A stretch of DNA of 64,000 bases from Cyanobium sp. CZS48M (GCA_030373145.1 JAUCZK010000004.1:62001-126000), one strand, 5' to 3'. Counted from the first letter of the stretch, positions 23,994 through 34,234 are shown. The notes: generated by a model from the sequence alone, not told the origin. Program-made: numbers and translations.

Positions 23994-24497
23994 ATGGCCG
24001 ATGGCCGCAGCCATGACCGCGCCACCTGGCTGCTGAGCCTGCCCTTCGCTCTGCTGTGGTGGCCGTGGCTGGGGCTGGCAGGGGTGGCGAGCGCCGCCAC
24101 GGGCTTTCTGCTGGGTGGTCTCTGGCTCTCTCCCGACCTGGACACCCGCTCCAATCCCAGCCGGCGCTGGGGTCCGCTCGCCTGGCTGTGGTGGCCCTAC
24201 CGCCGCGGCCTGAGTCACCGCTCGCTGTTCTCCCACAGCCCGCTGCTGGGTACGGCGCTGCGGCTGACCTATCTGGGGGTGATGGTGTTGGCGCTGAGTG
24301 CGCTGCTCGCTCCCCTGGGCGCTCCGGGTCCCGGGCGGCTGCTGGAGCTGGGCCGTGGGCTCTGGAGCCAGCAGCGGCCACGGGTGCTGGCGCTGCTGCT
24401 GGGGGTGGAGGCCAGCAGCTGGCTGCACCTGCTCCAGGACGGTGATCCATTGCCGCGTCTGCCCCGGCTGCTGCGGCGGAAGCGCAGACGGCGTTAG
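23994..24497 (+). CDS. DUF2227 family putative metal-binding membrane protein
   Basis: The 167-residue protein starts MADGRSHDRATWLLSLPFALLWW and has about four hydrophobic segments. Conserved polar motifs are SHDRATW, LSPDLDTRSNPSRRWGPL and SHRSLFSHSPLLG, whose His and Asp residues are thought to bind metal in this family. It is widespread in cyanobacteria with no firm function. It is upstream of mazG by 27 bp, possibly co-transcribed. Confidence 0.85.
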   Translation: MADGRSHDRATWLLSLPFALLWWPWLGLAGVASAATGFLLGGLWLSPDLDTRSNPSRRWGPLAWLWWPYRRGLSHRSLFSHSPLLGTALRLTYLGVMVLALSALLAPLGAPGPGRLLELGRGLWSQQRPRVLALLLGVEASSWLHLLQDGDPLPRLPRLLRRKRRRR

Positions 24498-24524
24498 GAC
24501 GGGGGCCCTGCGGCCCAGTGGCCC

Positions 24525-25439
24525 GTGACCGGCCCCGACGTGTCCTTCGATCCCGCTGAGGCGGGCCCCACCCTGGAGGCCCTTGCCGGCCTGATCGCCG
24601 TGGTGGAGCGGCTGCGCGATCCCCAGGCCGGCTGCCCCTGGGACCTGGAGCAGACCCACGCCTCGCTGGTGCCCTATGTGCTGGAGGAAGCCCACGAGGT
24701 GGCGGATGCCATCCGCCATGGCGACGATCGGCACCTGGCCGAGGAGCTGGGCGACCTGTTGCTGCAGGTGTTGCTGCACGCCCAGATCGCCAGCGAGGCG
24801 GACCGCTTCGATCTCGCGCAGATCAGCCGTGGCCTGCACGACAAGTTGGTGCGACGTCATCCCCACGTGTTTGCGGAGCCCGCTGCCCAGCCCGCCGCCA
24901 ACCGCGGAGTGACCGGCGACAGCGCGGCGGTGAAAGCCAGCTGGGAGGCGATCAAGGCCGAGGAGGGCCGCGCCCGTGACGGATCCACCAGCCCCCTCAG
25001 CGATCGCCTCGCCAGCAAGGTGCGCGGCCAGCCCCCCCTGGCCGCCGCCATGACCATCTCGCGCAAGGCCGCCGCCGCCGGCTTCGAGTGGGAGTCGATC
25101 GAGGGGGTGTGGCAGAAGGTTGAGGAGGAACTCGATGAGCTCCAGCAGGCGGTGGCCAGCGGCGATCGGGCCCACGCCCAGGAGGAGCTGGGGGACGTGC
25201 TCTTCACCCTGGTGAACGTGGCCCGCTGGTGCGGCCTGGATCCGGAGGCCGGCCTTGCCGGCACCAACCACCGCTTTCTGGATCGCTTCTCCCGCCTCGA
25301 GGCGGCCCTGGGCGGCAGCCTGGAGGGCCGGAGCCTGCAGGAGCTGGAGGCCCTCTGGCAGCAGGCCAAGGCCCAGATCCGCCGCTCCCAGGAGCTCAGT
25401 CGTCGGGCAGGGGGGGACGCGAGCGGCGCTGGCCCTTGA
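24525..25439 (+). CDS. mazG: Nucleoside triphosphate pyrophosphohydrolase MazG
   Basis: The 304-residue enzyme has two MazG domains. The first has GCPWDLEQTHASLVPYVLEEAHEVADAI and EELGDLLLQVLLHAQIA, with the EExxE/EELGD metal-binding pattern. The second has KVEEELDELQQAV and ELGDVLFTLVN. MazG hydrolyses non-canonical or excess NTPs to NMP and PPi. A GTG start at 24525 gives TGPDVSF; no better ATG lies nearby. Its 3' end overlaps the convergent arfB by 44 bp. Confidence 0.92.
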   Translation: MTGPDVSFDPAEAGPTLEALAGLIAVVERLRDPQAGCPWDLEQTHASLVPYVLEEAHEVADAIRHGDDRHLAEELGDLLLQVLLHAQIASEADRFDLAQISRGLHDKLVRRHPHVFAEPAAQPAANRGVTGDSAAVKASWEAIKAEEGRARDGSTSPLSDRLASKVRGQPPLAAAMTISRKAAAAGFEWESIEGVWQKVEEELDELQQAVASGDRAHAQEELGDVLFTLVNVARWCGLDPEAGLAGTNHRFLDRFSRLEAALGGSLEGRSLQELEALWQQAKAQIRRSQELSRRAGGDASGAGP

Positions 25440-25830
25440 TCGCACCCCGTTGCTTCTTGGCGCTCAGGCGCCGCTCCACTGAACCGCGGCTGGGCTTGGT
25501 GCGCCGGCGCGGCGGGGGCGGCGGCTCGATCGCGGCACGCAGCAGCTCCGCCAGCCGGCGCAGGGCGGCCTGACGGTTCTGCCACTGGGAGCGGTGCTCC
25601 GATGCGGTGAGCACCAGCGTGCCCTCCAGCAGCCGACCCTCCAGCCGGCGCAGGGCCCGGGCCTTGAGCAGGGGCGGCAGGGCGGTGGTGGCCGCCAGAT
25701 CGAACACCAGCTCCGCTCTGGAATCGGTGGTGTTCACCCCCTGGCCGCCCGGCCCCGAGGAGCGGGAGAAGCGCCAGCTCAGCTCGGCCGCCGGGATCAC
25801 CAGCCGTTCGTTCAGGGGCAGATCAGGCAT
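25396..25830 (-). CDS. arfB: Ribosome-rescue peptidyl-tRNA hydrolase ArfB (YaeJ)
   Basis: The 144-residue protein contains the release-factor GGQ motif in SGPGGQGVNTTDSRAEL (about residues 25-41), followed by SEHRSQWQNRQAALRRL. The basic C-terminal tail (RRRTKPSRGSVERRLSAKKQRG) is the element that enters the empty mRNA channel of stalled ribosomes. Length and lack of a codon-recognition domain separate it from RF1/RF2. Confidence 0.92.
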   Translation of the reverse strand: MPDLPLNERLVIPAAELSWRFSRSSGPGGQGVNTTDSRAELVFDLAATTALPPLLKARALRRLEGRLLEGTLVLTASEHRSQWQNRQAALRRLAELLRAAIEPPPPPRRRTKPSRGSVERRLSAKKQRGAIKGQRRSRPPLPDD

Positions 25831-25848
25831 CGATGGTTCCCTGGCCGC

Positions 25849-26595
25849 TCACAGCAACGTCACCGCACCGCTGGCGATGTCGAAGCAGGCGGGCTGGATG
25901 CGCAGCCGCCCGGCGCCCACGGCCTCCCGCAGCAGGCTGCTGCGCCGGCTCAGTTCCTGGGCGGAGTGGCTGGCGTTGTGGCGGATCGCCAGGCTGAGGT
26001 CGTCGCCCGGTTGCAGTGCCGCGCGGATCGGTGTCACCAGCTGCTCCAGCAGCGGCGTCAGCGGCGCCTCGGCCAGGGCGGCAGTGACGGCGCCGCAACC
26101 GCTGTGACCCATCACCAGGATCAGGGGCACCGCCAGCTCCGCCACCGCGTACTCCAGCGAGGCGACGCCGTCGTCGAAGGCGGTGTTGCCGGCGCAGCGC
26201 ACATCGAACAGCTCCCCAGCACCCGACACGAAGATCCACTCCGGCGACACCCGCGAATCGGCGCAGCTCAGCAGGGCCGCCCAGGGTCGCTGGCCGCTGG
26301 CCATGGCGCTGGGGTCCACCTGACAGGTGCTCTGCCAGAGGGCATTCATCAGCTCCGTGCGCTCCTCGGCGCTGCCGGCGGCGGCGGCGGCCTGCCAGGC
26401 GCCGCTGAACTGGCCATTGCGGCGCAGCAGGCTGCCGAGCGGATCGTCATGGGGAGAGCAGGCCGCCAGGCTCTGCTCCAGCTCCGGCGTGAGCGCGCCG
26501 GCCTCCGCCCGATCCGGGCCCACCAGCTGCGGCCAGGCCAGGGCGCCCGCCGCCAGGCCCGCGCCCTGCAGCCACTCCCGTCGGGTCAGCGTCAT
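25849..26595 (-). CDS. Beta-class carbonic anhydrase with Tat signal peptide
   Basis: The 248-residue protein begins TRREWLQGAGLAAGALAWP, a twin-arginine export signal. The catalytic domain has the zinc ligands and dyad in SCADSRV, RCAGNTAF and GHSGCGAV. It would interconvert CO2 and bicarbonate outside the cytoplasm. Unlike the carboxysomal enzymes (CsoSCA, CcaA), it carries no extension. Export is inferred from the signal only. Confidence 0.9.
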   Translation of the reverse strand: MTLTRREWLQGAGLAAGALAWPQLVGPDRAEAGALTPELEQSLAACSPHDDPLGSLLRRNGQFSGAWQAAAAAGSAEERTELMNALWQSTCQVDPSAMASGQRPWAALLSCADSRVSPEWIFVSGAGELFDVRCAGNTAFDDGVASLEYAVAELAVPLILVMGHSGCGAVTAALAEAPLTPLLEQLVTPIRAALQPGDDLSLAIRHNASHSAQELSRRSSLLREAVGAGRLRIQPACFDIASGAVTLL

Positions 26596-26691
26596 CGGCT
26601 CAAACTCATGGATGGTGGTGGACCGGGGAGGCCTGGGTGACAGGCTGCTCCCCTGAAGGCTTAGCTAGGGCGGCTCCGGGAGTCAGCAGCG

Positions 26692-27552
26692 ATGGATCCA
26701 ACCCCTGACTGGGTCGATGAAATTCACCAGGGCGTGCGCTATGGCCTCGAAGCCCGGGTGCTGCTGGAGCAGGACAGCCCCTACCAGCGGGTCACGATCA
26801 TCGACAGCCAGCGCTACGGCAAGGGGCTGCTGATCGATGGCTGCTGGATGACGGCCGAGCGCCAGGAGCGCCACTACCACGAGCCGCTGGTGCATCCGGC
26901 CCTCTGCTCCGCGGCCTCCATCGAGCGGGTGCTGGTGATCGGCGGCGGCGACGGCGGCACGGCCCGGGAGTGCCTGCGCCACCCCGGCGTGCGCCAGCTC
27001 GATCTGGTGGAGATCGATGGGCTGGTGGTGGAGTGCTCCCAGCGTTATCTGCCCACCCTCGGCGGCGGCTGCTGGGACGATCCCCGCTTTCAGCTCACCG
27101 TGGGCGATGGCATCGCCTGGGTGTCGGCAGCGACCACCGCCAGCTACGACGTGGTGATCGTCGATGGCTCCGACCCCGCCGGCCCCGCCGAGGGCCTGTT
27201 CAACCGGGCTTTCTTCGAGCAGTGCCGCCGCCTGCTGCGGCCCGGTGGCGTCTTCGCCACCCAGAGCGAATCCCCGGAAAGCTTCCGAGAGGTGCACCTG
27301 GCCACGGTGCGGCTGCTGCGCGAGGTGTTCGGCCACGCCGATCCGCTCTATGGCTGGGTGCCGATGTACCCCAGCGGCTGGTGGAGCTGGACCTTCGCGG
27401 CTGTCGATGGCCCCCGCTACCTGCAGCCCAGGCCGGAGCGGGCGGAGGTGGTGGCGGGGGGCTGTGAGATCTGGTCACCCCGCTGGCAACGCGGTGCCTT
27501 CGAGGCCATCCCGGCCGCCATCGAGCGGGCCCTTGACCACCCCCAGCCCTGA
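26692..27552 (+). CDS. speE: Spermidine synthase (polyamine aminopropyltransferase)
   Basis: The 286-residue enzyme has [20 protein letters not shown] at the N-terminus, the dcSAM-binding motif [18 protein letters not shown], and [17 protein letters not shown] with the catalytic aspartate. It transfers an aminopropyl group to putrescine. The agmatinase gene follows after 4 bp, which fits the arginine-agmatine-putrescine route. Confidence 0.93.
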   Translation: MDPTPDWVDEIHQGVRYGLEARVLLEQDSPYQRVTIIDSQRYGKGLLIDGCWMTAERQERHYHEPLVHPALCSAASIERVLVIGGGDGGTARECLRHPGVRQLDLVEIDGLVVECSQRYLPTLGGGCWDDPRFQLTVGDGIAWVSAATTASYDVVIVDGSDPAGPAEGLFNRAFFEQCRRLLRPGGVFATQSESPESFREVHLATVRLLREVFGHADPLYGWVPMYPSGWWSWTFAAVDGPRYLQPRPERAEVVAGGCEIWSPRWQRGAFEAIPAAIERALDHPQP

Positions 27553-27556
27553 GCCG

Positions 27557-28489
27557 ATGAGCGTGTCTTCAGCCTCAGCCCCTGCACCCCTGGCCCCCGA
27601 CCTGTTCGATCGCGACGGTGCCATCTTCATGGGATCGCGGCGTGACCCCGAGGGGTGCCGCGTGGGCCTGTTCGGGGTGCCCTACGACGGCACCACCTCC
27701 TTCCGGCCGGGCACCCGCTTCGGGCCCTCGGCGATCCGGGAGGTGAGCAGCGGCCTGGAAACCTATGACCCCCAGCTGGATCTCGATCTCGACGACCTGG
27801 CCTTCGCTGATCTGGGGGCGGTGGCTATTCCCTTCGGTGCGCCCGAGCCCGTTCTGGCCGCCGTGGGTGAGGCCACCAGCGCCGTGCTGGCGCTGGGGCT
27901 GCGGCCGCTGATGCTCGGCGGTGAGCATTCGATCAGCAGTGGCGCCGTGGCTGCCGTGGCCGCCCGCCACCCCGACCTGGCCCTGGTGCAGCTCGATGCC
28001 CACGCCGACCTGCGCCAGAGCTGGCTCGGGACCAGCCACAGCCATGCCTGTGCCATGCGTCGCTGCCTGGAGGTGCTCCCCTCCGGCGACCTGCTGCAGG
28101 TGGCGATCCGCAGCGGCACCCGCGAGGAGTTCGAGGAGCTGCGCCGCAGCGACCGGCTGGTGGGGCAGGGCCCGGGGCTGTCGCTTCAGCCCGAGCGGCT
28201 GCAGGCGGAGCTGGTGGCGGCCCTGGCCCCCCTGCGCGGCCGGCCGATCTATCTCACCGTCGACCTCGACTGGTTCGATCCAGCCGTGATGCCTGGCACC
28301 GGCACCCCCGAGCCTGGCGGTTACCACTGGGGTCACTTCGCGGGGCTGCTGGAGGAGCTGCGCCAGCACCGGCTGGTGGCGGCCGATGTGGTGGAGCTCG
28401 CCCCCGGCCTTGATCCCAGTGGCGTCAGCGCCGTGCTGGCGGCAAAGGTGACCCGCAGCCTGCTGCTGTTGCTGGGCCAGGGTCAGTAG
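27557..28489 (+). CDS. speB: Agmatinase-family ureohydrolase (SpeB)
   Basis: The 310-residue enzyme has metal ligands in GGEHSIS, QLDAHADLR and VDLDWFDP, with SFRPGTRFGP and GTGTPEPGG as further family marks. It is the usual partner of spermidine synthase, releasing urea from agmatine to give putrescine. It has LDAH where GdmH at 1227 has FDRH and lacks that enzyme's long N-terminus. ATG 27557 is used. Confidence 0.9.
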   Translation: MSVSSASAPAPLAPDLFDRDGAIFMGSRRDPEGCRVGLFGVPYDGTTSFRPGTRFGPSAIREVSSGLETYDPQLDLDLDDLAFADLGAVAIPFGAPEPVLAAVGEATSAVLALGLRPLMLGGEHSISSGAVAAVAARHPDLALVQLDAHADLRQSWLGTSHSHACAMRRCLEVLPSGDLLQVAIRSGTREEFEELRRSDRLVGQGPGLSLQPERLQAELVAALAPLRGRPIYLTVDLDWFDPAVMPGTGTPEPGGYHWGHFAGLLEELRQHRLVAADVVELAPGLDPSGVSAVLAAKVTRSLLLLLGQGQ

Positions 28490-28499
28490 GCGGCCAGGC

Positions 28500-28874
28500 T
28501 CAGTAGGAATAGGAGCCGCTGGAGCGCTGCTCCCGCAGGCGTTCGTGCTGCTGCCCGATCAGCACCACTGCGAGGGTGGGGTGGTTGTGCAGCAGATTGA
28601 GGAAGTTCAGGCGGTCGAGCTTCACCAGCTCCACCGGGGTACGGGCGATGGCCTCATTGCGGAAGTAGCCGCCGCGCCAGGCGATGTCTTCGTAGCTGAA
28701 CAGTTCGCCGTGGCGGTAGCAGAGGCGATTTCTCGAGGCGTCGATCAGTTCGACGATGCCCTTGCGGACTCCGTAGATGGCGCGGGCGAGATCGCCTGGA
28801 TGAAACACATGAGAGCCGGTGGGCAGGGTGAGGGTCTCACCGTCCACCTGGGAAGCCATCAGTTCAACCGGCAT
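28500..28874 (-). CDS. Cyclic-nucleotide-binding-fold protein without DNA-binding domain
   Basis: The 124-residue protein resembles the sensory beta-roll of Crp/Fnr proteins (GSHVFHPGDLARAIYGVRKG, then IVELIDASRNRL, YRHGELFSYEDIAWRGGYFR) followed by one helix (LLHNHPTLAVVLIGQQHERL). The helix-turn-helix domain is absent. The ligand residues for cAMP (RxALV type) are not evident. ATG 28874 is chosen; a TTG at 28895 would add seven residues. It is convergent with speB. Confidence 0.7.
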   Translation of the reverse strand: MPVELMASQVDGETLTLPTGSHVFHPGDLARAIYGVRKGIVELIDASRNRLCYRHGELFSYEDIAWRGGYFRNEAIARTPVELVKLDRLNFLNLLHNHPTLAVVLIGQQHERLREQRSSGSYSY

Positions 28875-28970
28875 GGCGGGTGCTACTGCAACCAATCATC
28901 TACCTCCAATCAAGGATTCGCACCCTCAGCATGGCGCCTGCTGCGCCTATCAGCAGGGGGCTGTCCCCAC

Positions 28971-29222
28971 TCAGCTGGCGGCCACCAGCAGGTCAGTGAG
29001 GGCCAGCTGACGGTTGGCGGGCAGCGGCATCGCCAGCGGGGATTGATCGATGCTGGGCAGGCGGGGCGGACGGGGGGTCCAGTGGTGACACCAGAGATCA
29101 CCAACCAGGTCGGGATGGATGGCCAGCCGTCGCATCTGGCACCAGCTCTGCTCGGCGCTGCCGAAGGAGGCCTCGGGCGCCTGGCAGTGGTTGCAGCTAC
29201 GACAGTTCGGGCGCTGGCCCAT
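28971..29222 (-). CDS. Small cysteine-rich hypothetical protein
   Basis: The 83-residue product starts MGQRPNCRSCNHCQAPEASF and continues WCQMRRLAIHPDLV with WCHHWTPRPPRLPS. The CxxCxxC and later Cys/His residues could form a zinc site. No signal peptide is seen. It lies alone between the CNMP-fold gene and gcvT. I do not know a function, but the ordered Cys/His pattern argues it is real. Confidence 0.6.
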   Translation of the reverse strand: MGQRPNCRSCNHCQAPEASFGSAEQSWCQMRRLAIHPDLVGDLWCHHWTPRPPRLPSIDQSPLAMPLPANRQLALTDLLVAAS

Positions 29223-29396
29223 GGGCGCGACCCATTCAGGGCACCCAAGGTAATGACCTTCCCCATATCACACCAGGGGAAAAGCCGAACCTGCGGGAAG
29301 TCTTCGGTATTGACTGGTGGCCGTCTGCTGGGCCGGCCTCCGCTGGGCCGGCGTCCATAGGATCGCCGCCAGCAGTCGCGACAGCCCATCCCAGCC

Positions 29397-30548
29397 ATGG
29401 CGGATTCACTGAAGCGAACGCCTCTGCATGGGGCCTGCCGTGAGGCCGGCGCCCGCCTGGTGCCCTTCGAGGGCTGGGAGATGCCCGTGCAGTTCCAGGG
29501 GCTGGTGCAGGAACACAGGGCCGTGCGTGAGGGCTGCGGCGTCTTCGACATCTCCCACATGGGGGTGCTGCGCCTGCGGGGCGATGGCGCCAAGGAAGCC
29601 CTGCAGGCCCTGGTGCCCAGCGATCTGTTCCGGATCGGCCCGGGTGAGGCCACCTACACCGTGCTGCTCAACGAGGCCGGCGGCATCCGCGACGACCTGA
29701 TCGTCTACGACCTCGGTCGGCCTGAAGACGACGAAGGCCCAGCCGATGAACTGCTGCTGATCATCAACGCCGGCTGCGCCGAGGCCGACACCGCCTGGCT
29801 GCGCGGTCAGCTGGAGCCCATGGGCCTGGTGATCAGCGACCGCAAGGGTGATGGCGTGTTGCTGGCCCTGCAGGGTCCCGAGGCGATCGCCCGGCTGGAG
29901 GCCCTGGCGGGGGTGGATCTGGGCGGCCTGCCCCGCTTCGCTCACCGCAGCATCCAGCTGGCCGGCAGCGCGGCGGCCGCCGCCGCCGGTGCCACCGCCT
30001 TCGTGGCCCGCACCGGCTACACCGGCGAAGACGGCGTGGAGCTGCTGCTGGATCGCGCCGCCGGCGTGGCCCTCTGGGCCCAGCTGCTGGCGGAGGGGGG
30101 CACCCCCTGCGGCCTCGGTGCCCGCGACACCCTGCGCCTGGAAGCGGCCATGCACCTGTATGGCAACGACATGGACGCCAGCACCACCCCCCTGGAGGCC
30201 TCGCTGGGCTGGCTGGTGCATCTGGAGATGCCGGCGGCGTTCATCGGCCGCGACGTGCTCGAACGCCAGACGGCCGAAGGGGTGAGCCGCCGCCTGGTGG
30301 GCCTCAAGCTCCAGGGCCGGGCGATCGCCCGCCACGGCTATCCGGTGCTGCGCGCTGGTCAGGTGGTGGGCGAGGTCACCAGCGGCACCTGGTCGCCCAC
30401 CCTGGGGGAGGCGATTGCCCTGGCCTACGTTCCGGCCGACGCCACCCGGGTGGGCACCGAACTGGCGGTGGAGATCCGCGGCAAGGCGGAGCCCGCCGTG
30501 GTGGTGAAGCGGCCCTTTTACCGGCGCCATGGGACACTCGCGGATTGA
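29397..30548 (+). CDS. gcvT: Glycine cleavage system T protein (aminomethyltransferase)
   Basis: The 383-residue enzyme contains TPLHGACREAGARLVPFEGWEMPVQF-type N-terminus, FDISHMG and RTGYTGEDGVELLL, and the C-terminal barrel (GEVTSGTWSPTLGEAIALAYV). It takes the aminomethyl group from H protein to tetrahydrofolate. The gene is followed by aspS after 12 bp. No glycine riboswitch was recognised in the 174-base leader region. Confidence 0.95.
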   Translation: MADSLKRTPLHGACREAGARLVPFEGWEMPVQFQGLVQEHRAVREGCGVFDISHMGVLRLRGDGAKEALQALVPSDLFRIGPGEATYTVLLNEAGGIRDDLIVYDLGRPEDDEGPADELLLIINAGCAEADTAWLRGQLEPMGLVISDRKGDGVLLALQGPEAIARLEALAGVDLGGLPRFAHRSIQLAGSAAAAAAGATAFVARTGYTGEDGVELLLDRAAGVALWAQLLAEGGTPCGLGARDTLRLEAAMHLYGNDMDASTTPLEASLGWLVHLEMPAAFIGRDVLERQTAEGVSRRLVGLKLQGRAIARHGYPVLRAGQVVGEVTSGTWSPTLGEAIALAYVPADATRVGTELAVEIRGKAEPAVVVKRPFYRRHGTLAD

Positions 30549-30560
30549 GTTCCTTTCCCC

Positions 30561-32381
30561 ATGCGCAGCCACGGGTGCGGCGATCTGCGCAGCAGCAGCG
30601 TCGATCAGGGTGTTGAGCTGAGCGGCTGGGTCGACCGCCGCCGCGACCACGGCGGCGTGATCTTCGTGGACCTGCGCGACCGCAGCGGCACCGTTCAGAT
30701 CACCGTCGATCCCGACCTGGGGCCAGAGGCCTTCGCGGTGGCGGAACACCTGCGCAATGAAACGGTGGTACAGGTGCAGGGCCGGGTGCGCCTGCGGCCC
30801 CAGGAGTCGCTCAACACCCGCCTGGCCACCGGTGAGGTGGAGGTGCTGGCCAGCCAGCTCAGGGTGCTCAATGCCGTGCGCAAGCCCCTGCCCTTCCCCG
30901 TGTCGGTGCACGACGAGGAGAACACCCGCGAGGAGCTGCGCCTGCGCCATCGCTACCTCGACCTGCGCCGCGAGCGCATGAACGGCAACCTGCGGCTGCG
31001 GGCCCGCACGATCCAGGCGGCCCGCCGCTTCCTCGAAGAGCAGGGCTTCATCGAGGTGGAAACGCCGGTGCTCACCCGCTCCACCCCCGAGGGCGCCCGC
31101 GACTACCTGGTGCCCAGCCGCGTCTGCGGCGGCGAATGGTTCGCCCTGCCCCAGTCGCCCCAGCTGTTCAAGCAGCTGCTGATGGTGGGTGGCATCGAGC
31201 GCTATTACCAGGTGGCCCGCTGCTTCCGCGACGAAGATCTCCGGGCCGACCGCCAGCCGGAGTTCACCCAGCTGGACATCGAGATGAGCTTCATGGGCCA
31301 GGAGGAGATCCTCGAGCTCAACGAAGCGCTGATCGCCAGCATCTGGAAGGCCGTCAAGGGCGTGGAGCTGCCCAGGCCCTTCCCACGCCTCAGCTGGCAC
31401 GAGTCCATGGAGCGCTACGGCACCGACCGGCCCGACACCCGCTACGGCATGGAGCTCACCAACGTGTCCGACCTGGTGGCCGGCATGGGCTTCAAGGTGT
31501 TTTCAGGCGCCGTGGCCGCCGGCGGCTCCGTGAAGTGCATCGCCGTGCCCGGCGGCAATGACGCCCTCTCCAACGTGCGCATCAAGCCCGGTGGCGACGT
31601 GTTCAGCGAGGCCCAGGCGGCCGGCGCCGGCGGCCTGGCCTTCATCCGCGTGCGCGAAGGCGGCGAGATCGACACGATCGGCGCCATCAAGGACAACCTC
31701 TCCGCTGCCACCAGGGCCGAGCTGATAGAGCGCACCGACGCGGTGCCCGGCACCTTGCTGCTGTTCGGCGCCGGCGACACCGCCACGGTGAACAAGGCCC
31801 TCGATCGGGTGCGCCAATTCCTGGCCCGCGAGCTGGGGCTGGTGAAGCCCGAGCGCGAGAACGATTGCTGGAACTTCCTCTGGGTGGTGGATTTCCCGAT
31901 GTTCGAGTTCAACGCCGGCGAGAACCGCTTCGAGGCGCTGCACCACCCCTTCTGTGCTCCCAATGCCGATGACCTCGGCACGGATCCAGCCCAGTGGGAG
32001 GCCACCCTGCCCGCCGCCCGCGCCCAGGCCTACGACCTGGTGCTCAACGGCCTGGAGCTGGGCGGCGGCTCCCTGCGCATCCACGATTCAGCCCTGCAGC
32101 GCCAGGTGCTGCAGACGGTCGGTCTGTCCCCGGAGGAGGCCGAGCGCCAGTTCGGGTTCCTGATGGAGGCCCTCGACCTCGGTGCCCCACCCCACGGCGG
32201 CCTGGCCTTCGGCATCGATCGCATGGTGATGCTGCTGGCCGGTGAGGAATCGATCCGCGACACCATCGCCTTCCCCAAGACCCAGCAGGCCCGCTGCCTG
32301 CTCACCCAGGCCCCCGCCGATGTGGCCCCCCAGCAACTGAGCGACCTGCATGTGGCCAGCACCTGGGTGGAGCCGGAATGA
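30561..32381 (+). CDS. aspS: Aspartyl-tRNA synthetase
   Basis: The 606-residue class II synthetase has the N-terminal anticodon-binding OB fold ([21 protein letters not shown]), motif 2 around [18 protein letters not shown], the bacterial GAD insertion, and motif 3 [15 protein letters not shown]. Cyanobacterial AspRS is often non-discriminating and also charges tRNA-Asn; this was not tested. Start ATG 30561. Confidence 0.96.
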   Translation: MRSHGCGDLRSSSVDQGVELSGWVDRRRDHGGVIFVDLRDRSGTVQITVDPDLGPEAFAVAEHLRNETVVQVQGRVRLRPQESLNTRLATGEVEVLASQLRVLNAVRKPLPFPVSVHDEENTREELRLRHRYLDLRRERMNGNLRLRARTIQAARRFLEEQGFIEVETPVLTRSTPEGARDYLVPSRVCGGEWFALPQSPQLFKQLLMVGGIERYYQVARCFRDEDLRADRQPEFTQLDIEMSFMGQEEILELNEALIASIWKAVKGVELPRPFPRLSWHESMERYGTDRPDTRYGMELTNVSDLVAGMGFKVFSGAVAAGGSVKCIAVPGGNDALSNVRIKPGGDVFSEAQAAGAGGLAFIRVREGGEIDTIGAIKDNLSAATRAELIERTDAVPGTLLLFGAGDTATVNKALDRVRQFLARELGLVKPERENDCWNFLWVVDFPMFEFNAGENRFEALHHPFCAPNADDLGTDPAQWEATLPAARAQAYDLVLNGLELGGGSLRIHDSALQRQVLQTVGLSPEEAERQFGFLMEALDLGAPPHGGLAFGIDRMVMLLAGEESIRDTIAFPKTQQARCLLTQAPADVAPQQLSDLHVASTWVEPE

Positions 32382-32477
32382 GCGACACGAGACACGGCTG
32401 ATCCTGAAGAGAAACCCTCTGTTTCGCGCTGCATTTCAGTAGCAACCCGATGGTGAAGCAACTTCAGAACAGAGTTC

Positions 32478-33695
32478 GTGTCCTCAGGGTCAACACCAGT
32501 GCTTCAAGGCAGCCCCGAACCCGAGGTAGAGGTCGATCTCGATGCCGGTCCCGACAGCGGGGCGGTTTCCTCCAGCCGGGCCGTTCGGGGCAGCTCCCCC
32601 CTGCCCAGCCGCGCCAGTGCCGATCTGGTGCGGCTCTACCTCCAGGACATCGGCCGGGTGGACATGCTCAGCCAGGAGGAGGAGCTGCTCCTGGCCCGTC
32701 AGGTGCAGGCCCGCGAGGTGCTGCTGAGCCAGCGGCTGGAGCAGGCCACTGAGCTGCCGATCCTGCAGGAGATGGTTGATCTGGAGCTGGTGCGCCAGCG
32801 CCTGGCCAGCCGCCTCACCCACCAGCCCTCCCATGGCCAGTGGGCGGAAGCCTGCGACCTGCCCGTGGCTGAGTTGCGCCGCCTCCTGCAGGAGGGCCAC
32901 AGCACCTGGGCCGCTTGCCTTGATCTCAGCCTCAGCGACCTCCAGCAACGGCTGCTGCGCGGCCGCCGGGCCCGCGACCGCATGATCCAGGCCAACCTGC
33001 GCCTGGTGGTGGCGGTGGCCAAGAAGTATCAGAAGCGGGGCGTGGAACTGCTCGATCTGGTTCAGGAGGGCACCCTCGGCCTGGAGCGGGCGGTGGAGAA
33101 GTACGACCCCACCCGCGGCTTCCGCTTCAGCACCTACGCCTACTGGTGGATTCGCCAGGGCGTCACCCGGGCGATTGCCACCCAGAGCCGCACGATCCGC
33201 CTGCCGGTGCACGTCACCGAGAAGCTCAACCGCATCAAGAAGGCCCAGCGCCAGTTCGCCAGCGACCATGGCCGCACCGCCAGCCTCGCCGAGCTGGCCG
33301 AGGCCCTGCAGTGGAGCGAGGAGGCCGTGCGTCTCACCCTGCTGCGGGTGCCCCGCTCGATCTCCCTGGAGGCCAAGGTCGGTCGCGATCAGGACACCCC
33401 CCTGGGGGACCTGCTGGAGGCCACCAGCGACACCCCCGAGCAGAGCCTCACCCGCCAGCAGCTGCACAGTGACCTCGATGCCCTGCTCGATGAACTCAGC
33501 GAGCGGGAGGCTGAGGTGATTCGCCTGCGCTTCGGCCTGGCTGACGACACCCCCCGCACCCTGGCCCAGATCGGCGAGGGGATGCAGCTCTCGCGCGAGC
33601 GGGTGCGCCAGATCGAAACCCTGGCCCTGCACAAGCTGCGCCAGCCGGCCCGGCGCTGCCGCGTGCACGACTACCTCGCCAGCCTCGACGGCTGA
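32478..33695 (+). CDS. Sigma-70 family RNA polymerase sigma factor (group 2)
   Basis: The 405-residue protein has region 1.2 ([20 protein letters not shown]), region 2 ([20 protein letters not shown], then [19 protein letters not shown]), region 3 ([16 protein letters not shown]) and region 4 ([20 protein letters not shown] with SRERVRQIE). It lacks the long acidic region 1.1 of the primary factor, so it is one of the alternative RpoD-like factors of cyanobacteria. The GTG start is tentative; a further in-frame GTG lies at 32499. Confidence 0.88.
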   Translation: MSSGSTPVLQGSPEPEVEVDLDAGPDSGAVSSSRAVRGSSPLPSRASADLVRLYLQDIGRVDMLSQEEELLLARQVQAREVLLSQRLEQATELPILQEMVDLELVRQRLASRLTHQPSHGQWAEACDLPVAELRRLLQEGHSTWAACLDLSLSDLQQRLLRGRRARDRMIQANLRLVVAVAKKYQKRGVELLDLVQEGTLGLERAVEKYDPTRGFRFSTYAYWWIRQGVTRAIATQSRTIRLPVHVTEKLNRIKKAQRQFASDHGRTASLAELAEALQWSEEAVRLTLLRVPRSISLEAKVGRDQDTPLGDLLEATSDTPEQSLTRQQLHSDLDALLDELSEREAEVIRLRFGLADDTPRTLAQIGEGMQLSRERVRQIETLALHKLRQPARRCRVHDYLASLDG

Positions 33696-33736
33696 CCCGG
33701 CGCTGGGCTAAACCGGAGTCAGTCCGATCTGGTTCC

Positions 33737-34234
33737 ATGAGCAAAGCCCCTGCCATCACGGCCCCTCCGATCGACATCGGCATGTCCGATGACCAGCGCC
33801 AGCAGATTGCGGCCGGTCTCGGCCGGCTGCTGGCCGACAGCTACGTGCTCTACGGCAAGACCCACGGCTTCCACTGGAACGTGACCGGGCCGATGTTCAA
33901 CACGCTGCACCTGATGTTCATGGAGCAGTACACCGAGCTCTGGATGGCCCTCGATGTGATCGCCGAGCGGATCCGGGCCCTGGGCTGCCCGGCCCCCTTC
34001 GGCGGCTCTCGCTTCGCGGCCCTCTCCTCGATCGCTGAAACCCAGGGTCAGCCCCCGGCTCTGGAGATGGTGCATGAGCTGGTGAAGGGCCATGAGGCGG
34101 TGGCCCGCACCGCCCGCAGCCTCTACCCCCTGGTGGCGGAGGCCAGTGATGAGCCCACCGCCGACCTGCTCACCCAGCGGCTGCAGATCCACGAAAAAAC
34201 CGCCTGGATGCTGCGCAGCCTGCTTGACGCCTGA
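33737..34234 (+). CDS. dps: Dps-family DNA-binding ferritin-like protein
   Basis: The 165-residue protein has the Dps dinuclear iron site pattern [20 protein letters not shown] (residues 39-58) and [20 protein letters not shown]. It should form a dodecamer that oxidises and stores iron and protects DNA. The N-terminal tail is short. It is a single gene between the sigma factor and pyrG. Confidence 0.93.
   Translation: MSKAPAITAPPIDIGMSDDQRQQIAAGLGRLLADSYVLYGKTHGFHWNVTGPMFNTLHLMFMEQYTELWMALDVIAERIRALGCPAPFGGSRFAALSSIAETQGQPPALEMVHELVKGHEAVARTARSLYPLVAEASDEPTADLLTQRLQIHEKTAWMLRSLLDA

Noticed and set aside
29223-29396. Glycine riboswitch upstream of gcvT
   Set aside because: The conserved glycine aptamer blocks were not found in the leader region.
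29406-31400. A 664-codon minus-strand frame across gcvT and aspS
   Set aside because: It spans two well-recognised genes and has shadow-like composition with no family motif.
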